From: an uncultured Mycobacteriaceae bacterium
GTDB taxonomy: Bacteria > Actinomycetota > Actinomycetes > Mycobacteriales > Mycobacteriaceae
NCBI GenBank assembly: GCA_903927745.1
Contig: CAIYOH010000138.1
Span: 1-36,038, forward strand
Direction of reading: 5' to 3'
Length of the DNA: 36,038 nucleotides
Shown here: positions 20,283 to 28,195 of the stretch, one piece after another
How the letters are laid out: each line of letters begins with the position of its first letter
Position numbering within the stretch: position 1 is the stretch's first letter
Notes under the pieces: model-generated
Database searches by the model: none
What the model saw: the letters and a program-made list of their open reading frames with translations, nothing else
What the model was told of the DNA's origin: nothing
Position numbers and translations under genes: made by a program

Positions 20283-20288
20283 CATCAC

Positions 20289-21872
20289 GTGACCGTCCCC
20301 TTCGACTGGAACCTCCCGTACGCCTGGCCGCGAAAGCCGATCCTGGCCGCCAACGTCGTGTGCACGTCGCAACCGCTCGCCGCCCAGGCCGGCCTGCAGA
20401 TGCTTGCCGACGGCGGAAACGCGGTGGACGCGGCGATCGCCACCGCCATCGCTCTCACCGTGGTGGAACCGGTGTCCAACGGGATCGGCTCCGACGCCTT
20501 CGCCATCGTCTGGGATGGCGAGCGATTGCACGGGTTGAACGCATCAGGGCGTTCGCCCGCAGCCTGGACACCGGAATACTTCGGCGGCTCGGGCGTTCCC
20601 GCCTTGGGCTGGAACGCGGTGACCGTTCCCGGTGCCGTGTCGGCGTGGGCCGAGCTGCACGCCGCGTTCGGAAAGTTACTATTCGAGCGGCTCTTCGCAC
20701 CCGCGATCTCCTACGGCCGCAACGGCTTCCTCGTCTCGCCTACCATCGCCTCGCAGTGGGCCGCCCAGATGCCGCTGTTCGTCGGCCAGCCCGGGTTCGC
20801 CGAGACCTTCATGCCCGACGGCCGGGCGCCTACACCTGGTGAGCTGGTCCGGCTTCCGGATCATGCGGCCACCCTCGAGCGGATCGCCGCCACCCGCGGC
20901 GAGGACTTCTACCGCGGCGATCTGGCCGCCGCGATGGAGGCGCACTCGCTGGCCAACGGCGGTGCCATGCGTGCCAGCGACCTCGCCGCTCACCGCGCCG
21001 ACTGGGTGGGCACCATCGACACCGCATACCGCGGATACACCGTGCACGAAATCCCGCCGAACGGTCAGGGGATCGTCGCGCTCATCGCGCTGGGAATCCT
21101 CGAGCAGTTCGACTTGTCCCCGTTGCCGGCCGATTCCGCCGACAGCGTTCATCTTCAGATCGAGGCCATCAAGCTGGCCTTCGCCGACGCGGAGGCCTAC
21201 GTCGCCGATCCCGACCATATGACGTTCCCACCGCAGCGCCTGCTGGACAGGGACTATCTCAGCCGACGGGCTGCGCTGATCGATCCGAGGCGGGCGAAAC
21301 CGGCATTTGCGGGCACGCCGAGCGGCGGAACGGTCTACCTGACTGCCGCCGACGCAGACGGAATGATGGTGTCGATGATCCAGTCGAACTACATGGGCTT
21401 CGGTTCCGGAGTGGTTGTACCTGGCACTGGAATCGCGTTGCAGAACAGAGGAGCCCAATTTGTTGCGGAGCGGGGCCACCCCAACCAGGTGGGGCCGCAC
21501 AAGCGGCCGCGTCACACGATCTTGCCGGGTTTCATCACCAAAGACGGTGCGCCGGTGATGAGTTTCGGGGTGATGGGCGGGCCCATGCAACCGCAGGGCC
21601 ATGTGCAGGTGATGGTGCGCATCGCCGACCACGGGCAGAACCCGCAGGCGGCGTGCGACGGGCCCAGGTTCCGGTGGGTGCAGGGCATGCAGGTGAGCTG
21701 CGAAAAATCCTTTCCCCCGGCGACTCTCGACGAACTGGCGCGGCGCGGGCATGACCTGATCGCGGCTGACGACTCCAACGAATTCGGCAGTTGCCAGGCG
21801 ATCTGGCGCCTCGACGGCGGGTACCTCGCGGTCAGCGACCCGCGGCGCGACGGGCAAGCCGTGGGGTTCTGA
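20289..21872 (+). CDS. ggtA: Gamma-glutamyltransferase family protein
   Basis: 527 residues; counterpart of Rv0773c (ggtA). Ntn-hydrolase precursor that should cleave itself into large and small subunits at the nucleophilic Thr, here Thr348 in SGGTVYL. Other family segments: ADGGNAVDAAIATAIAL, VPGAVSAWAELH, GIVALIALGIL and a C-terminal GGPMQPQGHVQ. Classical enzymes have TTH at the cleavage site; here it is TVY, as in the GGT-like branch related to cephalosporin acylases and oxamate amidohydrolases. No signal peptide is visible, unlike secreted GGTs, so a cytoplasmic amidase acting on gamma-glutamyl or similar amides is possible. Confidence 0.88.
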   Translation: MTVPFDWNLPYAWPRKPILAANVVCTSQPLAAQAGLQMLADGGNAVDAAIATAIALTVVEPVSNGIGSDAFAIVWDGERLHGLNASGRSPAAWTPEYFGGSGVPALGWNAVTVPGAVSAWAELHAAFGKLLFERLFAPAISYGRNGFLVSPTIASQWAAQMPLFVGQPGFAETFMPDGRAPTPGELVRLPDHAATLERIAATRGEDFYRGDLAAAMEAHSLANGGAMRASDLAAHRADWVGTIDTAYRGYTVHEIPPNGQGIVALIALGILEQFDLSPLPADSADSVHLQIEAIKLAFADAEAYVADPDHMTFPPQRLLDRDYLSRRAALIDPRRAKPAFAGTPSGGTVYLTAADADGMMVSMIQSNYMGFGSGVVVPGTGIALQNRGAQFVAERGHPNQVGPHKRPRHTILPGFITKDGAPVMSFGVMGGPMQPQGHVQVMVRIADHGQNPQAACDGPRFRWVQGMQVSCEKSFPPATLDELARRGHDLIAADDSNEFGSCQAIWRLDGGYLAVSDPRRDGQAVGF

Positions 21873-21891
21873 CGGGGGTTTTAGCCTCGCC

Positions 21892-23181
21892 CTAGTTGGT
21901 GGCTGGTGGTGGTTGGGGTTGGGCAGGTTCGAAGGGTTGATACCACCACCATTGGGCGCGTTCGCCGGTGGGCCCCGGGCAGGGGGGCACCGCGGGTGGG
22001 GGTGTGGTGGGTGGGCGGGCGAGGGATCCGGGGCGCAGCGCTGCGCCGGTGGTGTCGGTGACGACGAGGTCGGTGGCGGGTCCGGTGATGGTGATCAGGC
22101 CGCGGTGATGCGCGCGGTGGTGATACGGGCAGACCAGCACCAGGTTGGCCAGGTCGGTGGGGCCGCCGTCCTCCCAGTGCCGGATGTGGTGGGCGTGCAG
22201 GCCGCGGGTGGCTCCGCAGCCGGGGACCGTGCAGGTGCGGTCGCGGTGCTCGAGCACGCGGCGCAGCCTGCGGCTGACCGTTCGGGTGGTGCGTCCGGCG
22301 CCGATGACCTGCCCGCGCCGCCGCAGCCAGACCTCGCCGGTGGCGTCGCAGGTCAGGTAGCGGCGCTCGGCGTCGGACAGTAGCGGGCCCAGGTGCAGGG
22401 CCGCGGCGGGGCGCTCGGCGTCGAGGTGCACCACCACGGTGGTGCGGTGCCCGTGCGGACGGGCGGCGGCCTCGGCGTCCCAGCCGGCCTCGACCAGCCG
22501 CAGGAACGCCTCCAGGGTGCCCGGCATCGGGGGCCGCCGCTCCGAGGCGCCGGCGGCGTCACCCGTGCCGGTGTCGTGATCACGTTTCCAGTCGGCGATC
22601 AGCGCGTCGCGGTGCGACGCCAGGGCGGTGTCGAACACGGCGGCGTCCACCGCGGGCAGGGTGATCTTCCAGCAGCTGAAACGCGCGTCGCCGCTCCTGG
22701 TGATCGAGCCCGCAGGCTCGGGCCCCGGGGCAGGTTCGGATGTCGGGCGCGGTTCGAGCTTGATCGCGGTACGCAACTGGACGACCGTGGCACTACGCGC
22801 CAACTGCGCGTAGTGCGCATCGGAACCCGCCCCCGCGCCTGCGGCGATCACCGCGACCTGATCGAGTGACAGCCGGCCCTGCTTGAGGCCCTGGGCGCAG
22901 CGCGGGAACTCCTCAAGTCGTTGCGCCACGGTGCTGATCGTGTGCGCGGTGGCCGGTGAGCAGCCGGTCTTCCACGCCACCAGCGCCGGCACCGACCGCG
23001 CCCCGGTCACCCCGGCCAACTCCTCGCGGTCGATCTGCGCCACGATCTCCACGATCCGCCCATCGATCGCGTTGCGCTGCCCAGTCAACTCCGCCAACTC
23101 CCCAAACAACACCTCAAGACGATCACCGACAGTCACCACCGGGGCGTCAGCACAGGCGTCAGGAGAAGCAGTCGCAAACAT
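21892..23181 (-). CDS. DUF222 / HNH endonuclease domain protein (13E12 repeat family)
   Basis: 429 residues from the ATG at 23181, which has GGGG just upstream. The N-terminal two thirds is DUF222: LEVLFGELAELTGQRNAIDGR appears as LEVLFGELAEL plus TGQRNAIDGR, then VAWKTGCSPATA and GRLSLDQVAVI. The C-terminal HNH nuclease domain spans about residues 317-361: CTVPGCG, LHAHHIRHWEDGG, NLVLVCPYHHRAHH. The C-terminal ~60 residues are Pro-rich and end WWWYQPF. Such genes are multicopy in mycobacteria (REP13E12 in M. tuberculosis); their role is unclear, with links to mobile DNA. It separates ggt from purD, which are neighbours in M. tuberculosis, so it looks inserted or lost between lineages. Confidence 0.9.
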   Translation of the reverse strand: MFATASPDACADAPVVTVGDRLEVLFGELAELTGQRNAIDGRIVEIVAQIDREELAGVTGARSVPALVAWKTGCSPATAHTISTVAQRLEEFPRCAQGLKQGRLSLDQVAVIAAGAGAGSDAHYAQLARSATVVQLRTAIKLEPRPTSEPAPGPEPAGSITRSGDARFSCWKITLPAVDAAVFDTALASHRDALIADWKRDHDTGTGDAAGASERRPPMPGTLEAFLRLVEAGWDAEAAARPHGHRTTVVVHLDAERPAAALHLGPLLSDAERRYLTCDATGEVWLRRRGQVIGAGRTTRTVSRRLRRVLEHRDRTCTVPGCGATRGLHAHHIRHWEDGGPTDLANLVLVCPYHHRAHHRGLITITGPATDLVVTDTTGAALRPGSLARPPTTPPPAVPPCPGPTGERAQWWWYQPFEPAQPQPPPATN

Positions 23182-23258
23182 GACCCCATCATGACAGCGC
23201 GGTCTGACAAATTCGGGGGCGTCCACACCGCTCACGGTCCGGCGGCGGCTCGGCCCAG

Positions 23259-24527
23259 TTAGATGGTGATCCTGCCTTCAGCCGCAGCGAGCGCAATATC
23301 GCGTCGAGCGTGACTGCCGGACAATCGGATCGCGCGTAGTCGTCCGTATGCCGCATCCCGTGCTGCCGCGAGGTCGGGACCGGTTCCCACGACCGAGAGC
23401 ACCCGACCACCGGAGGAAACGACCTGGCCGTCCTCGCGCCGCGCCGTCCCGGCGTGCAGCACCCCCTCAGCTTCCGCCCCGCCGACGACGTCCCCGAGCC
23501 GGGGGCGCCCGGGGTAATTCTCGGCCGCCACGACGACGGTGACCGCAGCGCCGTCGCGCCAGCGCAGCAGCTGAAAGTCGGCAAGCGTGCCGGTCGCCGC
23601 AGCGTGGAGCAACTGCCCGAGCGGTGAGTCGAGCAGTGCCAGCACGGCTTGGGTCTCCGGATCACCGAAGCGGCAATTGAATTCGACCACCGCCGGCCCT
23701 GTCGAGGTGATCGCAAGCCCGGCGTAGAGCAGACCGGTAAACGGGCAGCCGCGCGCGACGAGTTCCGCGGCGACGGGTTCGACGATGTCGGCGACGATTC
23801 CGGCGTACACGCCCGCGGGCAGCCACGGCAGCGGCGCGTAGGCGCCCATGCCGCCGGTGTTGGGTCCGGTGTCGCCGTCGCCGAGTCGCTTGAAGTCCTG
23901 CGCCGGCAGCAACGGCACCACAGTGGGGCCGTCGACGACGCAGAACAGGGAGACCTCCGGTCCGTCCAGATACGACTCGAGCAGCACCGGGTGACCATCC
24001 TCGAGCAGTGCGGCGGCGTGGGCCCGGGCGACATCGCGATCCGCAGTCACCACCACGCCCTTGCCGGCAGCCAGGCGGTCATCCTTGACCACCCAGGCGG
24101 TGTCACCGGCCGGCGGCCCGAACCGGTCCAGAGCGGCATCCAAATGTGCTGTCCGGTCGACGATCTCGCTTCGTGCGGTGCGCACACCCGCCGCGGCCAT
24201 TACCTCTTTGGCGAATGCCTTCGAGCCTTCGATCCGGGCCGCGTCCCGGCCCGGCCCGAAGCAGGCGATACCGGCCGCGCGCACGGCGTCGGCGACCCCC
24301 ACCACCAACGGCACCTCGGGACCGATGACCACCAAGTCGGCGCGGACCTCGCGCGCCAGGGCGACCACGTCCTCGCCCGAGGCGACATCCACGTCGTGCT
24401 GCTCGGCCAGCCGAGCGGTGCCGGCGTTGCCGGGGGCGATCGCCAGGCTGGTGACCTGGGGGTCTGCGCGAAGCGCGAGTAGCAGGGCATGTTCACGGGC
24501 ACCGGAACCGATGACGAGTACGCGCAT
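23259..24527 (-). CDS. purD: Phosphoribosylamine-glycine ligase (GAR synthetase)
   Basis: 422 residues. ATP-grasp ligase making glycinamide ribonucleotide from phosphoribosylamine and glycine, the step after PurF. It begins [19 protein letters not shown]; further marks are [19 protein letters not shown], the ATP-grasp lysine segment [33 protein letters not shown] and [14 protein letters not shown] at 24527 with a -10 box eight bases upstream. The downstream neighbour is the DUF222/HNH gene after a 77-base gap. Confidence 0.97.
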   Translation of the reverse strand: MRVLVIGSGAREHALLLALRADPQVTSLAIAPGNAGTARLAEQHDVDVASGEDVVALAREVRADLVVIGPEVPLVVGVADAVRAAGIACFGPGRDAARIEGSKAFAKEVMAAAGVRTARSEIVDRTAHLDAALDRFGPPAGDTAWVVKDDRLAAGKGVVVTADRDVARAHAAALLEDGHPVLLESYLDGPEVSLFCVVDGPTVVPLLPAQDFKRLGDGDTGPNTGGMGAYAPLPWLPAGVYAGIVADIVEPVAAELVARGCPFTGLLYAGLAITSTGPAVVEFNCRFGDPETQAVLALLDSPLGQLLHAAATGTLADFQLLRWRDGAAVTVVVAAENYPGRPRLGDVVGGAEAEGVLHAGTARREDGQVVSSGGRVLSVVGTGPDLAAARDAAYGRLRAIRLSGSHARRDIALAAAEGRITI

Positions 24528-24535
24528 GACACCGC

Positions 24536-24541
24536 ACTCTA
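24536..24541 (-). promoter_or_regulatory. -10 box of purD, near-leaderless
   Basis: TAGAGT on the minus strand, eight bases before the purD ATG at 24527, inside the 27-base gap after the CMD-like gene. purD can thus be transcribed separately from the aldehyde dehydrogenase operon. Confidence 0.5.
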
Positions 24542-24554
24542 TCGGGGCTACGGG

Positions 24555-24992
24555 TCAGCCGCCGGATTCGCCCGCATGCATCTTCAGTGCGGCATCGACG
24601 TTGGCCTTCTTGTCCTCGGCGTCGCCCTTGGCCGCGGCCTTCTTACGCTTGGCCACGACGGCGCTCACCGCGCCGTTGAACGTCGAACCCAGCGGGAACC
24701 CGAGATAGTGGGTGAGGAAAAGCGCCATCTCTTTGAGTTCGGTCTCGGTGAGTTCCCCGTTGAGAAGGGCCGCGTTGATCTGGATCTCCGCGAGGTCGCG
24801 GTTTCCGACCGCGGTCACCGCCGTCAGGGTCATGATGCGCTTGTCGCGCATCGATAAACCGGGACGGGTCCAGATAGCGCCGAACAGGTGCTCGACGGTC
24901 AGGTCGAAGTACGCGTCTCCTTCGACGTCTGGCATCTCCCACCCGTAGACCTCGTTCATCTTCTCGAGGCCCTTGCGGCGCAGTTCGTCCAT
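24555..24992 (-). CDS. Carboxymuconolactone decarboxylase-like (AhpD-fold) protein
   Basis: 145 residues; counterpart of Rv0771. CMD-family alpha-helical fold: EHLFGAIWTRPGLSMRDKRIMTL is here as EHLFGAIWTRPG then SMRDKRIMTLTAVTAVG, followed by ALLNGELTETELKE. There is no CxxC pair, so it is not a redox-active AhpD; it fits the decarboxylase/lyase-like branch. The C-terminal tail is Lys/Ala rich (VAKRKKAAAKGDAEDKK). ATG 24992 chosen over GTG 24998 because AAGGAG lies five bases before it. Third gene after the aldehyde dehydrogenase and HIBADH-like genes. Confidence 0.82.
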   Translation of the reverse strand: MDELRRKGLEKMNEVYGWEMPDVEGDAYFDLTVEHLFGAIWTRPGLSMRDKRIMTLTAVTAVGNRDLAEIQINAALLNGELTETELKEMALFLTHYLGFPLGSTFNGAVSAVVAKRKKAAAKGDAEDKKANVDAALKMHAGESGG

Positions 24993-24994
24993 CG

Positions 24995-25843
24995 TCACTC
25001 CTTCGTGTGCGGCACGCCGAGCCCGGCGGCCAGGTTCTGCAGCGCCAACTCTGCGAGCGGCAGCTCGACGCCCAGTGCTTCGCCCAAGCCCAACGCCAGT
25101 TTCAGATCCTTCTCGCCGAGATCCCTTGCGTGCGAGAAGGGTTGACAGAGGAAATGGTCCGGCTCCAACGGCGCCGTGTTGTCGCGGATCATGATGTTGC
25201 CGCCGCCCGTCGACGATTCGGTGTGCCGCACCACCCGGCCCAGCGCCTGCAGGTCCAGCCCGGCCGCCTCGGCCAACCTCATGGCCTCGCAGGCCGCGGT
25301 GTAGTACGTGAACGTCAACATGTTGCGGGCCAGCTTCATTCGCGTGCCCGCCCCGGGCTCGCCGGCATGGATGATCAGCGACGCCCATTTCTTGAACACC
25401 GGCTTGATCAGCTCGTAGACGTCACGCTCGGCCCCCAGCATGGTGGCAAGCTCGCCCTTGGCGGCGACAGCAGCGCCTCCGCTGACCGGCGCGTCGACGA
25501 CGTGAATCCCCCGCGGCTTGAGCGCGGCCGCCAGCTCGACCGCGGTCGCGTCACTGATCGTCGAGTGGATCGCGATAACGGTCCCCGGCTTGGCGTGGTC
25601 GGCCAGTTGACCCACCACGTCGCGCACCTGCTGGTCATTGAGCACGGTGACGCTGATGACGTCGGCCTCGGCGACCTCTGCCACGCTCGCCGCAGCGGTG
25701 GCGCCCGCTTCGACGAACGGCGTCATTGCCTCGTCCCTGATGTCGTACACCGTCAGCCCGCCGGGCCAGTCGAGGTAGCGCTTGGCCATCGGGGCGCCCT
25801 GATTGCCCAGCCCGATATAGCCGAGGCGTAACTGCTCGGTCAC
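24995..25843 (-). CDS. 3-hydroxyisobutyrate dehydrogenase-like NAD(P)-dependent oxidoreductase
   Basis: 282 residues; counterpart of Rv0770. N-terminal Rossmann domain with GYIGLGNQGAPMAKRYL, the substrate segment VDAPVSGGAAVAAKGEL, and the conserved catalytic Lys in GTRMKLARNMLTF. Oxidises beta-hydroxyacids in relatives such as 3-hydroxyisobutyrate and tartronate semialdehyde enzymes; the exact substrate is unknown. GTG start with AGGAG eight bases upstream. It follows the aldehyde dehydrogenase after 19 bases; the two could act in sequence on an alcohol-to-acid route. Confidence 0.85.
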   Translation of the reverse strand: MTEQLRLGYIGLGNQGAPMAKRYLDWPGGLTVYDIRDEAMTPFVEAGATAAASVAEVAEADVISVTVLNDQQVRDVVGQLADHAKPGTVIAIHSTISDATAVELAAALKPRGIHVVDAPVSGGAAVAAKGELATMLGAERDVYELIKPVFKKWASLIIHAGEPGAGTRMKLARNMLTFTYYTAACEAMRLAEAAGLDLQALGRVVRHTESSTGGGNIMIRDNTAPLEPDHFLCQPFSHARDLGEKDLKLALGLGEALGVELPLAELALQNLAAGLGVPHTKE

Positions 25844-25862
25844 CGGCGCCGCTCCTGCTGCA

Positions 25863-27341
25863 TCAGTTCACGCCTGTGGCAATGAGTTTGGCCTCCAGGT
25901 ATTCCTCGAAGCCGAGGAGCCCCATTTCTCGGCCGTTGCCAGATTGCTTGTATCCGCCGAATGGCGCGTCGGCGGAGTACCAGACGCCACCGTTGACGTT
26001 GACGGTGCCGACACGCAGTCGCGAGGCGAATCTCGCGGCGCGTTCCGGGTCCCCGCTGAATACGGTGCCCGACAGCCCGTAGGGCGAATCGTTGGCGATG
26101 CGCACGGCGTCGTCGTCGCCGTCGTGGGCGATCACCGTGAGCACGGGTCCGAAGATCTCCTCCCGGGCGGGCCGGGCGTCGTTGGTCAGGCCGGCGATCA
26201 CGGTGGGCTCGATGAAGAATCCGGCGTCTTTGTCCGCGGGGCGGCCGCCGCCGCAGGCGAACGTCCCGCCCTCGGCGATGGCGAGGTCCAGGTAACTCTG
26301 GACCCGGTCTCGTTGCCGCGCAGAGATGACCGGACCGCACACGGTTCCGGAGTCGTTGGGATCGCCGGCTTTGATCGACGACATGGTTCCCGCGGCGATG
26401 GCGACGGCCTCGTCGTAGCGGTCCCGCGGCACCACCAACCGGGTGGTGATCGCGCATCCCTGCCCCGCGTGCATCGACGCGGTAAACGCCGACATAGAAC
26501 AGGCGCCGGCCAGGTCGGCGTCGTCGAGTACGACGAACGCCGACTTGCCGCCCAACTCCAGGAACACCTTCTTGATGGTTGCGGCAGCGTCGGCCATCAC
26601 GCTGCGGCCGGTGGCGGTGGATCCGGTGAACGACACCATGTCCACCCGAGGGTCCTTGGCCAGCATCGCGCCGATGCCGTGGTCGCTGGAGGTGACGATG
26701 TTGACGACCCCGGGCGGAAAGTCGGTGTGCTCGGCGATGAGCTCGCCCAGCACCGCCGCGCACCAGGGCGTGTCGGGCGCGGGCTTGAGGACGATGGTGT
26801 TGCCGGCGGCCAGCGCGGGCCCGAGTTTGGCGAGGTTGATCTGGTGCGGGAAGTTCCAGGGGGTGATCGCCCCGACGACGCCGACCGGCTCCCGGGCGAG
26901 GGTCCGCCGGGTGGGGATTCCCATGGGCGCCGCCTCGCCGAGGTCGGTGTTCCACGCGTAGGACTCGGCGGTGTCGGCCGGGAAGCTCAGGTCCGCGACT
27001 GGGCCTTCCAGCTGGGCCGCGGCGGTGAGCATCCGCGGCGCCCCGACTTCGGCAATGGTCAGCTCGCGCAGTTCTTCGATGTGCTGTCCCATCGCGTCCC
27101 GCAGCTGCCGGATGCACCGCACCCGCAGTTCGGTGTTGCGCGACCAGTCGGTCGCGTCAAAGGCCCGCCGCGCCGCGCCGATGGCGCGCTCCATGTCGTC
27201 GGCGCCGGCGTCGGCCGCAGCGCCCAGGACTTCCTCGGTCGCTGGATTGATCGTCGGGAAGGTGCCGGCGCTGCCGGCTGACAGAGAGCCGTCGATGAAC
27301 AGCGCGCTCACACCGTCGGTCAACAGGGTCCGCTCTGCCAT
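25863..27341 (-). CDS. aldA: NAD-dependent aldehyde dehydrogenase
   Basis: 492 residues; counterpart of Rv0768 (aldA). Oxidises an aldehyde to the acid with NAD. Marks: TPWNFPHQINLAKLGPALAAG is present (TPWNFPHQ, KLGPALAAGNT), FTGSTATGRSVM, LELGGKSA with the general-base Glu, nucleophile Cys296 in HAGQGCAIT, and EEIFGPVLTV. ATG at 27341 is selected because GGGAG lies five bases upstream; longer frames lack a ribosome site. First gene of a minus-strand operon, divergent from a TetR gene with operator-like palindromes between. Confidence 0.93.
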   Translation of the reverse strand: MAERTLLTDGVSALFIDGSLSAGSAGTFPTINPATEEVLGAAADAGADDMERAIGAARRAFDATDWSRNTELRVRCIRQLRDAMGQHIEELRELTIAEVGAPRMLTAAAQLEGPVADLSFPADTAESYAWNTDLGEAAPMGIPTRRTLAREPVGVVGAITPWNFPHQINLAKLGPALAAGNTIVLKPAPDTPWCAAVLGELIAEHTDFPPGVVNIVTSSDHGIGAMLAKDPRVDMVSFTGSTATGRSVMADAAATIKKVFLELGGKSAFVVLDDADLAGACSMSAFTASMHAGQGCAITTRLVVPRDRYDEAVAIAAGTMSSIKAGDPNDSGTVCGPVISARQRDRVQSYLDLAIAEGGTFACGGGRPADKDAGFFIEPTVIAGLTNDARPAREEIFGPVLTVIAHDGDDDAVRIANDSPYGLSGTVFSGDPERAARFASRLRVGTVNVNGGVWYSADAPFGGYKQSGNGREMGLLGFEEYLEAKLIATGVN

Positions 27342-27369
27342 TTCCGCTCCCGCCTGAAGCAATCTCATG

Positions 27370-27392
27370 TCGGACAGTGGACAGTTGTCCGA
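27370..27392. promoter_or_regulatory. Operator candidate 1 (GGACA-GT-TGTCC within a longer palindrome)
   Basis: GGACA (79-83) GT TGTCC (86-90) at 27379-27390, and an outer 7-bp pair TCGGACA (27370-27376) / TGTCCGA (27386-27392). It sits 30-50 bases before the aldA ATG. The core is of the same form as operator candidate 2. Confidence 0.6.
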
Positions 27393-27406
27393 TATCGCCC
27401 CCCGGA

Positions 27407-27412
27407 ACACTA
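27407..27412 (-). promoter_or_regulatory. Possible -10 box of aldA
   Basis: TAGTGT on the minus strand, with transcription then beginning near 27400, just upstream of operator candidate 1. Weak by itself. Confidence 0.3.
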
Positions 27413-27520
27413 GTCTGCGACGACTCTGAGGCGCAAGGGGTAATCTGCCGGAAAAACCAGAGCGCGCCCTGCTTACAGGTGGTTTGCGGGCCGGTCTTGC
27501 CGCGTGGCGGATCAGTCGGT

Positions 27521-27538
27521 TATCTTGGACATGTGTCC
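27521..27538 (+). promoter_or_regulatory. tetR -10 box and operator candidate 2 (GGACA-TG-TGTCC)
   Basis: TATCTT (27521-27526) with TTGCCG 18 bases upstream (27497-27502) forms a promoter. GGACA-TG-TGTCC (27527-27538) follows at once and contains the GTG start codon (27533), so the transcript is leaderless and a bound repressor would cover the start point. Confidence 0.6.
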
Positions 27539-28195
27539 AGTGATGCCCTGACTGCGGTGGTGGCCGCGCGCCCGCCCGAGCAGGCGACCCGCAACCGCCG
27601 CCAGGAGGAGACCTTCCGCAAGGTCCTCGAGGCCGGGATCGACACGCTGCGCGAGAAGGGATACGGCGACCTGAGCGTGCGGGCCGTCGCGGCGCGCGCC
27701 AAGGTCGCGGCGGCGACGGCCTACACCTACTTCTCGTCGAAGAACCACCTGATCGCCGAGGTCTACCTGGACCTGGTGCGGCAGGTCCCCTATTTCACCG
27801 ACGTCAACGAACCGATGTCGACCCGGGTCGAGCAGGTGCTGCGCCATCTGGCGCTGGTGGTCGCGGACGAACCCGAGGTCAGCGCCGCTTGCACCGCCGC
27901 GCTGCTCGGCGGCGGCGGAGAGCCCGCGGTGCGTGCGGTGCGCGACCGGATCGGCGCGGAGATCCACCGCCGTATCGCGTCGGCGATGGGGCCCGACGCC
28001 GATCGCGGCACGGTGGCGGCGCTGGAGATGGCGTTCTTCGGCGCGCTGGTCCAGGCCGGCAGCGGTGAATTCAGCTACCACGAGATCACCGACCGGCTCG
28101 CCTATGTGGTGCGCCTTATTCTGACCCGCGCCGAAGACACTCCACGGGACACTCCCCCGCAACCGGGGCGATCGGACAGGGGTACGACGCGGTGA
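27533..28195 (+). CDS. TetR-family transcriptional regulator
   Basis: 220 residues; counterpart of Rv0767c. N-terminal helix-turn-helix at about residues 22-70: RRQEETFRKVLEAGIDTL, YGDLSVRAVAARAKVAAATAYTYF shown here as LSVRAVAARAKVA and TAYTYFSSKNHL. The ligand-binding C-terminal half has no recognisable signature. It is the first gene of the plus-strand P450 cluster and divergent from aldA; its stop overlaps the cyp123 GTG. The palindromes at 27370 and 27527 are likely its operators, suggesting autoregulation and control of both directions. The ligand is unknown. Confidence 0.9.
   Translation: MSSDALTAVVAARPPEQATRNRRQEETFRKVLEAGIDTLREKGYGDLSVRAVAARAKVAAATAYTYFSSKNHLIAEVYLDLVRQVPYFTDVNEPMSTRVEQVLRHLALVVADEPEVSAACTAALLGGGGEPAVRAVRDRIGAEIHRRIASAMGPDADRGTVAALEMAFFGALVQAGSGEFSYHEITDRLAYVVRLILTRAEDTPRDTPPQPGRSDRGTTR

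Larger units (their letters stand above)
27342..27532. other. Divergent intergenic region aldA / tetR
   Basis: 191 bases holding the two operator-type palindromes, a tetR promoter and a possible aldA promoter listed separately. Between 27413 and 27496 no other structure stands out. Confidence 0.7.

Noticed and set aside
23177..23195. Small inverted repeat CATGA/TCATG at the start of the DUF222/HNH gene
   Set aside because: Five-base arms occur frequently by chance and overlap the start codon.
21873..23258. Similar 20-base stretches on both sides of the DUF222/HNH gene (about 21884 and 23243), as possible target duplication
   Set aside because: Only about 15 of 20 positions agree and one copy includes the purD stop codon region; chance similarity is likely.
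25840..27117. 425-codon frame overlapping aldA on the same strand
   Set aside because: Composition is Arg/Gly-rich without any domain, while the aldA frame has every family motif.
26500..27281. Plus-strand frame antisense to aldA
   Set aside because: No recognisable protein; a codon-bias shadow.
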